Below are positions 16,612-24,559 of a DNA stretch of 64,000 nucleotides, piece after piece. The position numbers were made by a program, and so were the translations under genes. Below the pieces are notes generated by a model, which had not been told where the DNA came from, made no database searches, and saw only the letters and a list, made by a program, of their open reading frames with translations. Source of the stretch: Pandoraea captiosa. Its GTDB lineage: Bacteria > Pseudomonadota > Gammaproteobacteria > Burkholderiales > Burkholderiaceae. How positions within the stretch are numbered: position 1 is the stretch's first letter; each line of letters opens with the position of its first letter. The stretch spans positions 434,001 through 498,000 of the forward strand of contig NZ_CABPSQ010000001.1 of NCBI RefSeq assembly GCF_902459775.1, read 5' to 3'.

Positions 16612-18189
16612 ATGACCACACGTTTGGGTGTACCTCATTTTCGGAGTTGGATGACAAAGCGACTTCGCGCCTGCTTTGACCGGTTCGACGAACGCCCTTC
16701 GATGGTCGGCGTCATCGGCACGGCTGTCGCCGTGACGATGCTCGTTGGGGTGGCGCTGTTACTTCGGGCGGATCGTCAGGCGCGATATACGCATGCGCTG
16801 GAGCGCGCACAGAGTGTGGCGTCGGTGGTGGCGGCAAGTCTTGGCGGGAATATCGCCGTCTACGACGCGTTGCTCAGGGAGATGGTGCGCGATGCCGAGG
16901 ATCCGACGACACCGCTATTTCCCGAGCGCGTGCGCGATCGGGTGCGCTTCGGACAGACGCTGAGCCGCGATTTTCTCGATGACGCGTATGTGGTCGACAA
17001 GCACGGGCGTATCGCGGCGCCGCTGGATCAGTCGCAGCGCCCCTCGGTCAATGTCGCCGACCGTGACTATTTCCGCTCACACGAATCCAGCCCGTCGCTG
17101 GGCCTTTATATCTCGCAGCCCTATGCGTCGCGCACGCACGGGGGCGTGCTGTCGGTGGCGCTCACACGGCGCATCGCCGCGCCCGATCGTTCGTTCGCCG
17201 GGGTGGCCGTGCTGGCATTGCGTCTGGACCATCTGAGCACACTGGTCAACGACGTGGATTCGGCCGATCTGCAATCCATCGACATCGTGGAAGAGAAGGG
17301 GACTGTGCTGGCCTGCGACCCATGCGCGGGTGCGCGGCCGGGCAAACTGGTGGCGTTGCCCGGCGAGGCGGCCAGACGCGGCGACCTGGCGACGGCGTTG
17401 TCGTTCCCTCTGGGCATGAGCGCAACGGATTATCGGTCGGTGCGGGTTCCGGGCGTTTCGATGTACGTGGTGGTGACGCCGTCGACCGACGTGCTCATGC
17501 GTGAGTGGTTGCGGCATACCGTGCTGTTCAGCGTCATTGCAGGCATCTGTGCGGCAACGCTCATTGTCGGCTCATGGCTGCTCGTGGCCGCGATGCGCGC
17601 GCGAGCGAATGCCACGGCGCGGCTCGCGAGCCTGACGGTGACCGACGGCCTCACGGGGCTGGCCAACCGTCGCGCGCTCGACGCCAAGCTTGCCGCGGAA
17701 TGGCGGCGGGCGAAACGTTCCGGCTCGCCGTTGTCGATCCTGTTCGTCGACATCGACCACTTCAAGCATTTCAACGACGCTTACGGCCACGCAATCGGGG
17801 ACGACGTGCTGCGTGCCGTCGCCAAGAATATCGGCGGTCATGTGCGGCGCGACAGCGACATGGCGGCGCGGTATGGCGGTGAGGAATTCGCGGTGATCCT
17901 GCCCGATACCGACGCGCACGCGACGGCCGTCATGGCAGAACAAGTGCGCCGCGACATCGAGCGTCTGCACATCGATCATGTCGACAGCGCCAATGGCATG
18001 GTGACCGTGAGCGTTGGCGCGGCGACGGGCGTCGCCAGCGAATGCGACAGCGCCGAGGCGATCCTGAAAGCGGCCGACGAACAGCTCTACGTCGCCAAGC
18101 AAAGCGGGCGGAATCGAATCAGCACGATTGTCCTTAGCGGGGCGGCCACGGCCCGTACGATGTCCGAAACGGTGTCGGGCGGCCGATAG
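16612..18189 (+). CDS. Membrane dCache-GGDEF diguanylate cyclase
   Basis: A 525-residue membrane sensor cyclase. A transmembrane segment at about residues 33-50 is followed by a periplasmic double-Cache-like domain (DDAYVVDKHGRIAAP, then VADRDYFRSHESSPSLGLYIS), a second membrane segment at about 300-322 and a C-terminal GGDEF domain. The active site is GGEEF (ARYGGEEFAVIL). The inhibitory I-site RDSD is in place five residues upstream, so product inhibition is likely. dCache domains usually bind small amino acids or organic acids. The gene converges with the LuxR gene with only a dozen bases between stops. Confidence 0.93.
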   Translation: MTTRLGVPHFRSWMTKRLRACFDRFDERPSMVGVIGTAVAVTMLVGVALLLRADRQARYTHALERAQSVASVVAASLGGNIAVYDALLREMVRDAEDPTTPLFPERVRDRVRFGQTLSRDFLDDAYVVDKHGRIAAPLDQSQRPSVNVADRDYFRSHESSPSLGLYISQPYASRTHGGVLSVALTRRIAAPDRSFAGVAVLALRLDHLSTLVNDVDSADLQSIDIVEEKGTVLACDPCAGARPGKLVALPGEAARRGDLATALSFPLGMSATDYRSVRVPGVSMYVVVTPSTDVLMREWLRHTVLFSVIAGICAATLIVGSWLLVAAMRARANATARLASLTVTDGLTGLANRRALDAKLAAEWRRAKRSGSPLSILFVDIDHFKHFNDAYGHAIGDDVLRAVAKNIGGHVRRDSDMAARYGGEEFAVILPDTDAHATAVMAEQVRRDIERLHIDHVDSANGMVTVSVGAATGVASECDSAEAILKAADEQLYVAKQSGRNRISTIVLSGAATARTMSETVSGGR

Positions 18190-18201
18190 CGGTGCGCAAC
18201 G

Positions 18202-19290
18202 TTACGGTGCCAGCATGGCGGCCAACCGTAGCAACTCGCCCTGGCGATGGCACCCCGTCTTGCGCAAAATGGCCGATAGCTGGGTACGCAGCGTGCTTGT
18301 CCCCAGGTTCAGCACTTCACTGCATTCCCCAATGGTCAGGCCCGCCACGAGGTGGTGAAACAAGCGCGCTTCGGCGTGCGTCAGTGCGAAGTGCTCCCGA
18401 AGGGCGGTTTCCCCAGGCACGTTGAAGATACTGCGCCGCTCGATGCGCACGCCGACAGCGGCGCGCAGGCCGTGATTCATGGGCTTGCCCAAACCCCGCA
18501 ACGTCAGCCGGTAAGCATGGCCCCAGGAGTCCGGCAAGACCAGCGACACCGATTCTCCGTTGGCGCTGACCTGCCGCAAGACAGCCTGCAAACGCGTTTG
18601 CCATTCGGGCTGGCGGTGCGTCAGGCGCCGTTGCACGAGCATCAGTTGGCTGTCGTGACTGCCGAGCAGTGTTTCGAGCCCCGGCGCGAACTCCAGCGCC
18701 CGACCATCGGGCGAGGCGATGAGAAAGCCCTCGCGTGCGGGGTCGAGCATCTGGCTTAGCGCATGAAGGCTGGCCCGCGTGCTCGCGCGGCGCGCCGCAA
18801 AGGCGGCGGAGAGCAGGCGCTCATACTCTGCGATGCGCGCGGCATGCGCGTAGCTGGGTTGCACGATGTGCATGCGCTGGATACTCAGCGCCGTGACGGC
18901 GTCGTCGTCATTGCAGATCACGACCCCGACCAACTGCTGGAGCTGATACGGGCGCATGAACTCGTTCCAGAATATGCGGTCGTTTTCGGATTCGTGTTCG
19001 AGCGCGACGTTCGAGTCGTACCAGGTTCCGGCAGGGGCGTGCCAGAAGCGTCGGGTGGCATCGTCGTACTGATAGAAGTGCTCCGCGTATTCCTCGATCA
19101 GACGCGCTTCGTGCCCGGATTGCTCGACGAAGCGGACCGAGCGGCTTTGCTTGTCGTGGCAGAGAAACGTGGCGGCGTCCGCACCGAGGAACTCGCGCGC
19201 GGTGTGTACGACGTCGAGCCAGTCTGCGTCCCCGGCCCCCACGGCCCGAACCGCGTCCGATGCTCGGCGAAAACTGACATCGTCCGACAT
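18202..19290 (-). CDS. LuxR-family transcriptional regulator
   Basis: A 362-residue DNA-binding regulator. The C-terminal 60 or so residues form a LuxR-type helix-turn-helix (LTHAEARLFHHLVAGLTIGE, then LNLGTSTLRTQLSAILRKTG). The N-terminal part shows no receiver aspartate or autoinducer-binding signature that I recognise; it may be a PAS/GAF-like sensor. There is no adjacent LuxI synthase. The ATG at 19290 follows GGGGGATCCC, and a short stable hairpin lies in the 5' leader. Targets are unknown; the next genes upstream are divergent. Confidence 0.88.
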   Translation of the reverse strand: MSDDVSFRRASDAVRAVGAGDADWLDVVHTAREFLGADAATFLCHDKQSRSVRFVEQSGHEARLIEEYAEHFYQYDDATRRFWHAPAGTWYDSNVALEHESENDRIFWNEFMRPYQLQQLVGVVICNDDDAVTALSIQRMHIVQPSYAHAARIAEYERLLSAAFAARRASTRASLHALSQMLDPAREGFLIASPDGRALEFAPGLETLLGSHDSQLMLVQRRLTHRQPEWQTRLQAVLRQVSANGESVSLVLPDSWGHAYRLTLRGLGKPMNHGLRAAVGVRIERRSIFNVPGETALREHFALTHAEARLFHHLVAGLTIGECSEVLNLGTSTLRTQLSAILRKTGCHRQGELLRLAAMLAP

Positions 19291-19321
19291 GGGATCCCCC
19301 GTTATTGCTTTTTCTTCTCTT

Positions 19322-19340
19322 GAGCCTTCGGCTCTTTTTT
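19322..19340 (+). terminator. Short GAGCC-TTC-GGCTC hairpin with T6, plus strand
   Basis: Arms GAGCC (19322-19326) and GGCTC (19330-19334) with a TTC loop are followed by six T residues on the plus strand. There is no plus-strand gene directly upstream that needs it. On the minus strand it sits in the luxR leader without a U-tract. It may stop read-through from the convergent cyclase gene. Confidence 0.5.
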
Positions 19341-19501
19341 GCGAAGTGTAGCAGAACGGGCTATTAAATCTGATAGCCAGCCGAGCGTCTGGGAGAGAGC
19401 GTCAACTGTGATTAATGCAGGGCGACAAGACGCCGGGCGACTGAGAGAATTCAGTCGTCCACACGGATATACGCACTTTGACAAGCCAAATGGGGGGCAT
19501 C

Positions 19502-19861
19502 ATGAACCGGATCAACGTCTTTGCCGCTTGCCTGTGCCTGACCGGCACCCTGGTATTCGGCCATGCCGGCGCTCAGTCGTACCTCGGTGCGGGCGACCTC
19601 GGCAGCATCCGGCAATCGAACCAAACGCCGGCAGTGAGCCCCTCGGTGGCGGCGCTCGGCGGCCAGAGCACCGCGGTGACCGACGCGCACAGCGCGAGCG
19701 CCAGCATCAACCGCACGGCTAGCGAGCGTAATGGCCCCGCCACCGGCCCGAGCGTTCAGGAAGTGCTCGCGCAGCGCCGGGCGCTCGACACGCGGGATCT
19801 GCAGCACCCGCGCCAGACCCGGACGTTCGACAGCATTCCCCGCCCGTCGCGCCCGGAGTAA
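19502..19861 (+). CDS. Small secreted protein of unknown function
   Basis: A 119-residue protein with a clear signal peptide (MNRINVFAACLCLTGTLVFG, then HAGAQS, with cleavage near AQS). The mature part is rich in A, S, T, Q and R, with no cysteines and no domain that I recognise. It includes a VQEVLAQRRALDTRDLQH segment that could be helical. I chose the ATG at 19502, since a TTG start 24 bases earlier adds nothing. A 13-bp tandem repeat follows the stop. I would call it a periplasmic or exported hypothetical protein. Confidence 0.7.
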   Translation: MNRINVFAACLCLTGTLVFGHAGAQSYLGAGDLGSIRQSNQTPAVSPSVAALGGQSTAVTDAHSASASINRTASERNGPATGPSVQEVLAQRRALDTRDLQHPRQTRTFDSIPRPSRPE

Positions 19862-19868
19862 GGTGTCA

Positions 19869-19907
19869 TAGACAGGCGCCACAGACAGGTGCCACAGACA
19901 GGCGCCA
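19869..19907. repeat. 13-bp tandem repeat, three copies
   Basis: The unit CAGACAGGYGCCA is repeated three times right after the stop of the small secreted protein, between it and the convergent 81-residue protein. No hairpin or U-tract is associated. Confidence 0.95.
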
Positions 19908-19953
19908 CCGGCCGCCGTTCGCGACTTGCGCGAGCCGGCTTCGCTCAGGCGCC

Positions 19954-20199
19954 TCACTCCGCCATCGCCGGGATCGCCCCTTCCTGAAAGAGAATGCGCG
20001 GGGCGTCCATCGTGCCGTCTTCCTCGTCGACCAGGACTTCGTAGGCGGCAATGCCCGCAAAGCCGGACGCCATCGACTGCGCGATGCGCACGGCGCCGAA
20101 CTCCGTGCTCGCCTGACGCAGCTCGCCGGGTTGCAACACGCCGTCCTTGTTCTTGCGATACGGCACGACGATGAACTTGATGGATTTGGCGTCGCTCAT
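19954..20199 (-). CDS. SOS-box-preceded small protein of unknown function
   Basis: An 81-residue protein starting MSDAKSIKFIVVPYRKNKDG and ending VDEEDGTMDAPRILFQEGAI. The mix of beta-like (IKFIVVPYR, YEVLV) and helical (GAVRIAQSMASGFAG) stretches suggests a small alpha/beta protein. I do not recognise the family. The GTG/ATG starts further upstream would overlap the LexA box, so ATG 20199 is preferred; a weak AGCGAG precedes it. The gene is convergent with the small secreted protein and divergent from the DUF2849-CysI gene. A perfect CTGT-N8-ACAG box lies about 50 bases upstream, so DNA damage probably induces it. Confidence 0.72.
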   Translation of the reverse strand: MSDAKSIKFIVVPYRKNKDGVLQPGELRQASTEFGAVRIAQSMASGFAGIAAYEVLVDEEDGTMDAPRILFQEGAIPAMAE

Positions 20200-20246
20200 G
20201 ATCTCGCTCACGATGAAGTTGAATGCTTCGGAATGTAGCATGAGCA

Positions 20247-20262
20247 CTGTATAAAAATACAG
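20247..20262. promoter_or_regulatory. LexA (SOS) box CTGT-ATAAAAAT-ACAG
   Basis: A perfect match to the CTGT-N8-ACAG operator used by LexA in gamma- and betaproteobacteria, with an AT-rich centre as in E. coli. It lies 48 bases before the ATG of the minus-strand 81-residue protein and 156 bases before the CysI fusion on the other side. The distance favours the small protein as the target. Confidence 0.8.
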
Positions 20263-20417
20263 TATTTCTTAGCATTTTTTCGCCTAACAACATCTCGTAA
20301 TGACGACATAACTAGTGAATATTCGTATATTCCTTCGCGTCTTGATAGCCTGCGGTTCTAATCGCGAATTGTTTCCCACCAACTCGCGGCCAAAATGACA
20401 GGTATTGAGAGCATCGA

Positions 20418-22424
20418 ATGAATGCAGGCAATCTGATTTCGGCGAACCGACTCCAAGACGGTCTGGTCGTCTGGCTGGACCAGCAACATCACTGGGTGGA
20501 CGATCTCACACAGGCACATGTGTTCGACGAGCACAGCCTCGATCAGGCCCAGGCCGCCGCCAAGGCCGCCGTTGCCGCCAATCTCGTCGTGGACCCCGTG
20601 CCGCGTCCTGCCGAAGTCGGCGACGCCGGTCCCGTGCCGGTCGACTTTCGCGAGCAACTTCGTTCACGCGGACCGTCGGTTCGTGAAGATCTCGGCAAGC
20701 AGGCGTCCGACGGCGCAGTGCAAGCCGCATTGGCCAATGCCCCGGCGCTGAGCGTTGCCCCGGAACATGCGGGCATCTATCGCTACGATCCGTCCGAGCG
20801 CGAGTACCTCAAAGACCGCGCGAAGGAATTCGGTCAGCAGGTAGCGCGACGTCTGAGTGGCGAACTGAGCGAAGACGACTTCAAGGTCTACCGTCTGATG
20901 AACGGTCTGTACCTGCAATTGCACGGCTACATGCTGCGGGTGGCGATTCCTTACGGTACGCTGAGCGCGGTTCAACTGCGTCAGCTCGCGTACGTCGCGA
21001 ACCGTTACGACAAGGGGTACGGTCACTTCACCACGCGTCAGAACCTGCAATTCAACTGGCCGACGCTCGTCGATTCGCCGCAGATTCTGTCGGCGCTTGC
21101 CGACGTCGATCTGCATGCCATTCAGACCAGCGGCAACTGCATCCGTAATGTGACGACCGACCAGTTCGCCGGTGCCGCGAAGGACGAACTGCTCGACCCG
21201 CGCGTGTACGCCGAAATCCTGCGTCAATGGTCGACGGATCACCCCGAGTTCACCTATCTGCCGCGCAAGTTCAAGATCGCCATTACCGGCGCTCAGACGG
21301 ACCGTGCTGCCGTGCGTTTCCATGACATCGGCATTCTGGCCCGTACCAACGACCAGGGCGAAGTCGGCTTCCAGATCTATGCGGGCGGCGGTCTGGGCCG
21401 CACGCCGATCGTCGGCACGCTCGTGCGCGAGTGGTTGCCCGAGGCCGACCTGCTGCGCTTCGTCGAGGCGATTCTGCGCGTGTACAACGCACTGGGTCGT
21501 CGCGACAACATCTACAAGGCGCGCATCAAGATCCTCATCAAGGAAATGCAGCCGGCGAAGTTCATCGAGATGATCGAGGAAGAGTTCGCACGCATCGCAC
21601 AAACGCATCGCCCCCTGGCGCAAGACGTCGTCAAGGCCATTGGCGAGCGTTTCGTCGTCCCCGAGTTTGCGACGCTGCCGGCCGAGTCAAGCGCGTTCAC
21701 GCAGGCATACGAGAGCGATATCGACTTCAAGCACTGGGTCGACACGTGCACGCACGAACACAAGGTGCCGGGCTACATCAGCGCGGTCGTCTCGCTCAAA
21801 CCCTCGGGCGGTATTCCGGGTGACGCGAGTGCGCAGGAGATGCTGGTGCTGGCCGATCTGGCCGACGAATACTCGTTCAGCGAACTGCGTGTCACGCACG
21901 AACAGAACCTTGTGCTGCCGCACGTGCAGCGCGACGCGTTGTATGCGCTGTGGAAGCAACTGCGCTCGGCAGGCCTGGCGACACCGAACATCGGCCTGAT
22001 TTCCGACGCCATCGCGTGCCCCGGTCTCGACTACTGCGCGCTCGCGAATGCGCGTTCGGTGCCGGTCGCACAACGCATCGCACTGCGCTTTACCGAAGAA
22101 CAGCAGCGCGACATCGGACCGGTGACGCTTAACGTGTCGGGTTGCATCAACGCTTGCGCGCATCACCACGTGGCGCACATCGGCATTCTCGGCGTGGACA
22201 AGGCGGGCAAGGAAAACTATCAGATCACGCTGGGTGGCTCCGCGGACGACAATGCGGCCGTGGGCAAGATTCTCGGCCCGGGTGTCTCATACGAAGCCGT
22301 ACCGCAAGTGATCGAGAACATCCTCCAGCGCTATCTGAAACTGCGCAACGAAGGTGAGCGTTTCATCGACACGCTCGGACGTGTCGGTGCCGAAGCATTC
22401 AAGGGAGCTTTGCATGTTGATTGA
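20418..22424 (+). CDS. cysI: Sulfite reductase hemoprotein (CysI) with N-terminal DUF2849 fusion
   Basis: A 668-residue nitrite/sulfite reductase that reduces sulfite to sulfide in assimilation. The siroheme/[4Fe-4S] ligands are C534-x5-C540 (ACPGLDYCALAN) and C576-x3-C580 (GCINACAHHH). The reductase part starts near residue 118 (GIYRYDPSEREYLKDRAKEF). Before it comes an extra block of about 100 residues (ISANRLQDGLVVWLDQQHHW). It resembles DUF2849, usually a separate small protein encoded next to cysI in alphaproteobacteria. No ATG occurs at the junction, so it is a genuine fusion. A DUF934 gene overlaps its 3' end by 11 bases. A CysB-type promoter upstream is likely, but I cannot identify the site. 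Confidence 0.93.
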   Translation: MNAGNLISANRLQDGLVVWLDQQHHWVDDLTQAHVFDEHSLDQAQAAAKAAVAANLVVDPVPRPAEVGDAGPVPVDFREQLRSRGPSVREDLGKQASDGAVQAALANAPALSVAPEHAGIYRYDPSEREYLKDRAKEFGQQVARRLSGELSEDDFKVYRLMNGLYLQLHGYMLRVAIPYGTLSAVQLRQLAYVANRYDKGYGHFTTRQNLQFNWPTLVDSPQILSALADVDLHAIQTSGNCIRNVTTDQFAGAAKDELLDPRVYAEILRQWSTDHPEFTYLPRKFKIAITGAQTDRAAVRFHDIGILARTNDQGEVGFQIYAGGGLGRTPIVGTLVREWLPEADLLRFVEAILRVYNALGRRDNIYKARIKILIKEMQPAKFIEMIEEEFARIAQTHRPLAQDVVKAIGERFVVPEFATLPAESSAFTQAYESDIDFKHWVDTCTHEHKVPGYISAVVSLKPSGGIPGDASAQEMLVLADLADEYSFSELRVTHEQNLVLPHVQRDALYALWKQLRSAGLATPNIGLISDAIACPGLDYCALANARSVPVAQRIALRFTEEQQRDIGPVTLNVSGCINACAHHHVAHIGILGVDKAGKENYQITLGGSADDNAAVGKILGPGVSYEAVPQVIENILQRYLKLRNEGERFIDTLGRVGAEAFKGALHVD

Positions 22425-22899
22425 TCGTAACGGATTGCCGGCCGACGATACCTGGACTTATCTCGCCGCGGACGCCCAGATCCCGGCCGATGCCGCGAAC
22501 GACGCCCGCCACGACACCGTGCTGCCGTTGGACGCATGGCTCGCCGCGAACGAGCGGGGCGTGGCGCCTGCGGGCATTCGCGTGCAGGGGCACGACGATC
22601 CGGCACGCATCGCGGCGCTGTTGCCGCAGCTCGAACTGGTGGTGATCGAATTCCCGAAGACGCGCGACGGGCGCGGCTTCACGCTCGCCAAGGTCCTGCG
22701 TGAGAAGTGGAATTTCCAGGGCGCTATCCGGGCAGCGGGGCCGTTGCTGCCGGACCAGCTGGCCATGTTGTGGGCGTGCGGCTTCGACAGCCTGCTCTCG
22801 CCGTCGGAAGTGCCGACGGCACGCTGGCGCGAGGCGGCGCTCGCCGCACAGGCGCGTGCCGGGCGTCCGCGCACGTTGCTCGCACGTCTGACGGCTTAA
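22414..22899 (+). CDS. DUF934 family protein (sulfite-reduction accessory)
   Basis: A 161-residue DUF934 protein. The core reads VVIEFPKTRDGRGFTLAKVL, with FQGAIRAAGPLLPDQLAMLW further on. Members are almost always encoded directly after cysI in betaproteobacteria and are annotated as probably involved in sulfite reduction, without a defined reaction. ATG 22414 follows AAGGGAG and overlaps the end of cysI, so the two proteins are translationally coupled. A strong terminator closes the unit, so cysH, cysD and cysN do not follow here as they often do in the family. Confidence 0.92.
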   Translation: MLIDRNGLPADDTWTYLAADAQIPADAANDARHDTVLPLDAWLAANERGVAPAGIRVQGHDDPARIAALLPQLELVVIEFPKTRDGRGFTLAKVLREKWNFQGAIRAAGPLLPDQLAMLWACGFDSLLSPSEVPTARWREAALAAQARAGRPRTLLARLTA

Positions 22900-22984
22900 T
22901 GACCTGATGGCCTGACATGGCGGCGGCAAGTCGCCGTGCCGGCCGCTCGCAAGCTGCGCCAGGCCATATTGCAGGCCATCCAGG

Positions 22985-23021
22985 AGGCACGAACCGGTTC
23001 GCCGGGTTCGTGCCTTTTTCT
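22985..23021 (+). terminator. Rho-independent terminator of the cysI-DUF934 operon
   Basis: Perfect arms AGGCACGAACC and GGGTTCGTGCCT around an eight-base loop, followed by TTTTCTTT. The remainder of the gap to 23283 has no gene that I can support. Confidence 0.92.
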
Positions 23022-23283
23022 TTGGTGCATGGCGATCCCAATCCCCAATCCCCCATCCCGATTCAACGGCAATCCGCAGCATTCGGCACGCGCAACGATG
23101 CTGTATGAAAAAACAGTCTTTTAAAGCTGCGAACTTACCCTATCTTTTTGTTGGCGACACGGTCGGGCGTTGGTTTTCTTGCGCCCGTTTTTCATGGATT
23201 TATGCAAATTGCGGTGCCGGACAGGGGCCCTGAACGTTGGAGAATTGGCCCGACGGCACGAAGTACGCGAGGAGTGATTTCAG

Positions 23284-23511
23284 ATGCCGGTGGTCAGGTC
23301 GTTCTCTTATAAAGGTTTCCGAATCGTATGTACGGTCATGCCAGCCCCCGATGGTAAAGTCCGTGGCGTGGCAGAGATATTGAAGGTGGCGGACGGGCTG
23401 GGGCGGGATCAACCCGTGAGCCAGGTGGGCGGCGCCATTTTCCATGAGGAGAGGGATGCCCTGGAGTCCATCGGTACCCTGGCAAGGGACTGGGTGGATG
23501 GCCGGTGGTAA
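23284..23511 (+). CDS. Small unknown protein (75 residues)
   Basis: A 75-residue protein beginning MPVVRSFSYKGFRIVCTVMP with an internal AGRGVAEILKV-like strand and a C-terminal AIFHEERDALESIGTLARDW helix. The fold looks like a small beta-beta-alpha protein; I do not recognise a named family. GAGGAG lies a few bases before the ATG. It is the first of three small genes ahead of the ferritin-like cluster. The context suggests a stress- or stationary-phase-related role, but this is inference. Confidence 0.7.
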   Translation: MPVVRSFSYKGFRIVCTVMPAPDGKVRGVAEILKVADGLGRDQPVSQVGGAIFHEERDALESIGTLARDWVDGRW

Positions 23512-23557
23512 TCGATGACCTTCGAGACGCAGCGTCGTTTGTTGACACAGGAAAGCT

Positions 23558-23881
23558 ATGAAGACTGTCGCGGTTCAGGCAAACCTCGATGAGACGGTGG
23601 ATCTCGTCCGGAAATTCGCTCACGACGAGTTCGCGCGCGCCATCGGCGTGGAGACGCCTTCGGAGCAGGACGTGCGCGGGTTCATTCTCGACCGCTTGCG
23701 TTCCATGCGGCTACAGGCCCCCGCTTCCGGCGAAGACCCCGTGGTGCAGCGCGTATTCGATTGCGTCTACGTGCTGCCGGTCAGAACGCGCGTGGAAGGC
23801 ATGAATGTCGTCGAGGCGCGCCTCGTCGTCATGCCGGACGCCCGCTACACGATGAAGGTCTATATCCCGGTGTCCGATTAA
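23558..23881 (+). CDS. Small unknown protein (107 residues)
   Basis: A 107-residue cytosolic protein. It contains ETVDLVRKFAHDEFARAIGV, then RLRSMRLQAP and a C-terminal VVEARLVVMPDARYTMKVYIP strand pair. No signal peptide and no cysteine pair. I do not recognise a family. ACAGGAAAG precedes the ATG. It follows the 75-residue gene by 46 bases on the same strand, so the two may be an operon. Its TAA is shared, in part, with the stop of the convergent gene (TTAA). Confidence 0.72.
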   Translation: MKTVAVQANLDETVDLVRKFAHDEFARAIGVETPSEQDVRGFILDRLRSMRLQAPASGEDPVVQRVFDCVYVLPVRTRVEGMNVVEARLVVMPDARYTMKVYIPVSD

Positions 23882-24273
23882 GTCTCGGGTTCGTCTGTCG
23901 GCGCCGGGGCATTGCCGGTATCCAGCCCCTCCGACGATGGGCGTAGCGGCGGATCCGAGGGGCGCTGCCCGCGTGGCTTCGTTCTGGACTTCCTGACGGC
24001 TTCGGTGTCGTCTCCCGTCGTTGAAATGCCATCCGACAGTGGTTCGGGGGCAACAGGCGATATCGGTGGCGCCGACGCTTCGTGCGACGGCCAGTAGCCG
24101 TTGCCGACGCGCCCGTGATGCGTGCCGATCGTCTCTTCGTCTCCATCTTCGTGCAGCAGCCGATACGCCAGGCGCTCCTCTTTCGTCGGGAGCCTGTCGA
24201 ACTCGTCGGGCGTACCGAGCGTGTCTTCGCGCGTGTCCTGATCGGTCTGGTCGTTCTCCGGCTTGGTTGCCAC
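23878..24273 (-). CDS. Acidic low-complexity unknown protein (131 residues)
   Basis: A 131-residue hydrophilic protein. The N-terminus is strongly acidic (ENDQTDQDTREDTLGTPDEF), followed by LPTKEERLAYRLLHEDGDEE. The rest is proline- and serine-rich and probably disordered. It uses a GTG start at 24273, supported by AAGGAG six to seven bases upstream. It converges on the 107-residue gene so that the two stops overlap in TTAA. Similar acidic proteins of unknown role occur in Burkholderiaceae stress clusters. I assign no function. Confidence 0.65.
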   Translation of the reverse strand: MATKPENDQTDQDTREDTLGTPDEFDRLPTKEERLAYRLLHEDGDEETIGTHHGRVGNGYWPSHEASAPPISPVAPEPLSDGISTTGDDTEAVRKSRTKPRGQRPSDPPLRPSSEGLDTGNAPAPTDEPET

Positions 24274-24559
24274 GGCTTGCTCCTTGGATGTCGCGAACTA
24301 GGGGAAGGCGTCATGCTCCCCTCGCCGTAAGCAAGTTTCCTTCCTTCATCGGCCTTCGCGCCGTCGCCGCCCCGACGCCTCTCCTGCGCAGCACACAACG
24401 TCGTGCGGTCGCCCTTTCTACAGAATCGTGCAGTTTTTCCATCGCGAGCGTTCCTGTGCGCGTCCCCGGCGGGGCGGCGGTCGTGGCACGGCAATTGCGT
24501 CGCAGACGTGGCGCGACCGTTGCGCACGAGTTGCTTCGAATCGCTCACGAGGAGAGGGT

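Noticed and set aside
19302-19484. 60-residue minus-strand frame ending KKEPKAQEKKKQ
   Set aside because: Overlaps the luxR leader and its hairpin; start lacks a ribosome-binding site and the body resembles non-coding composition.
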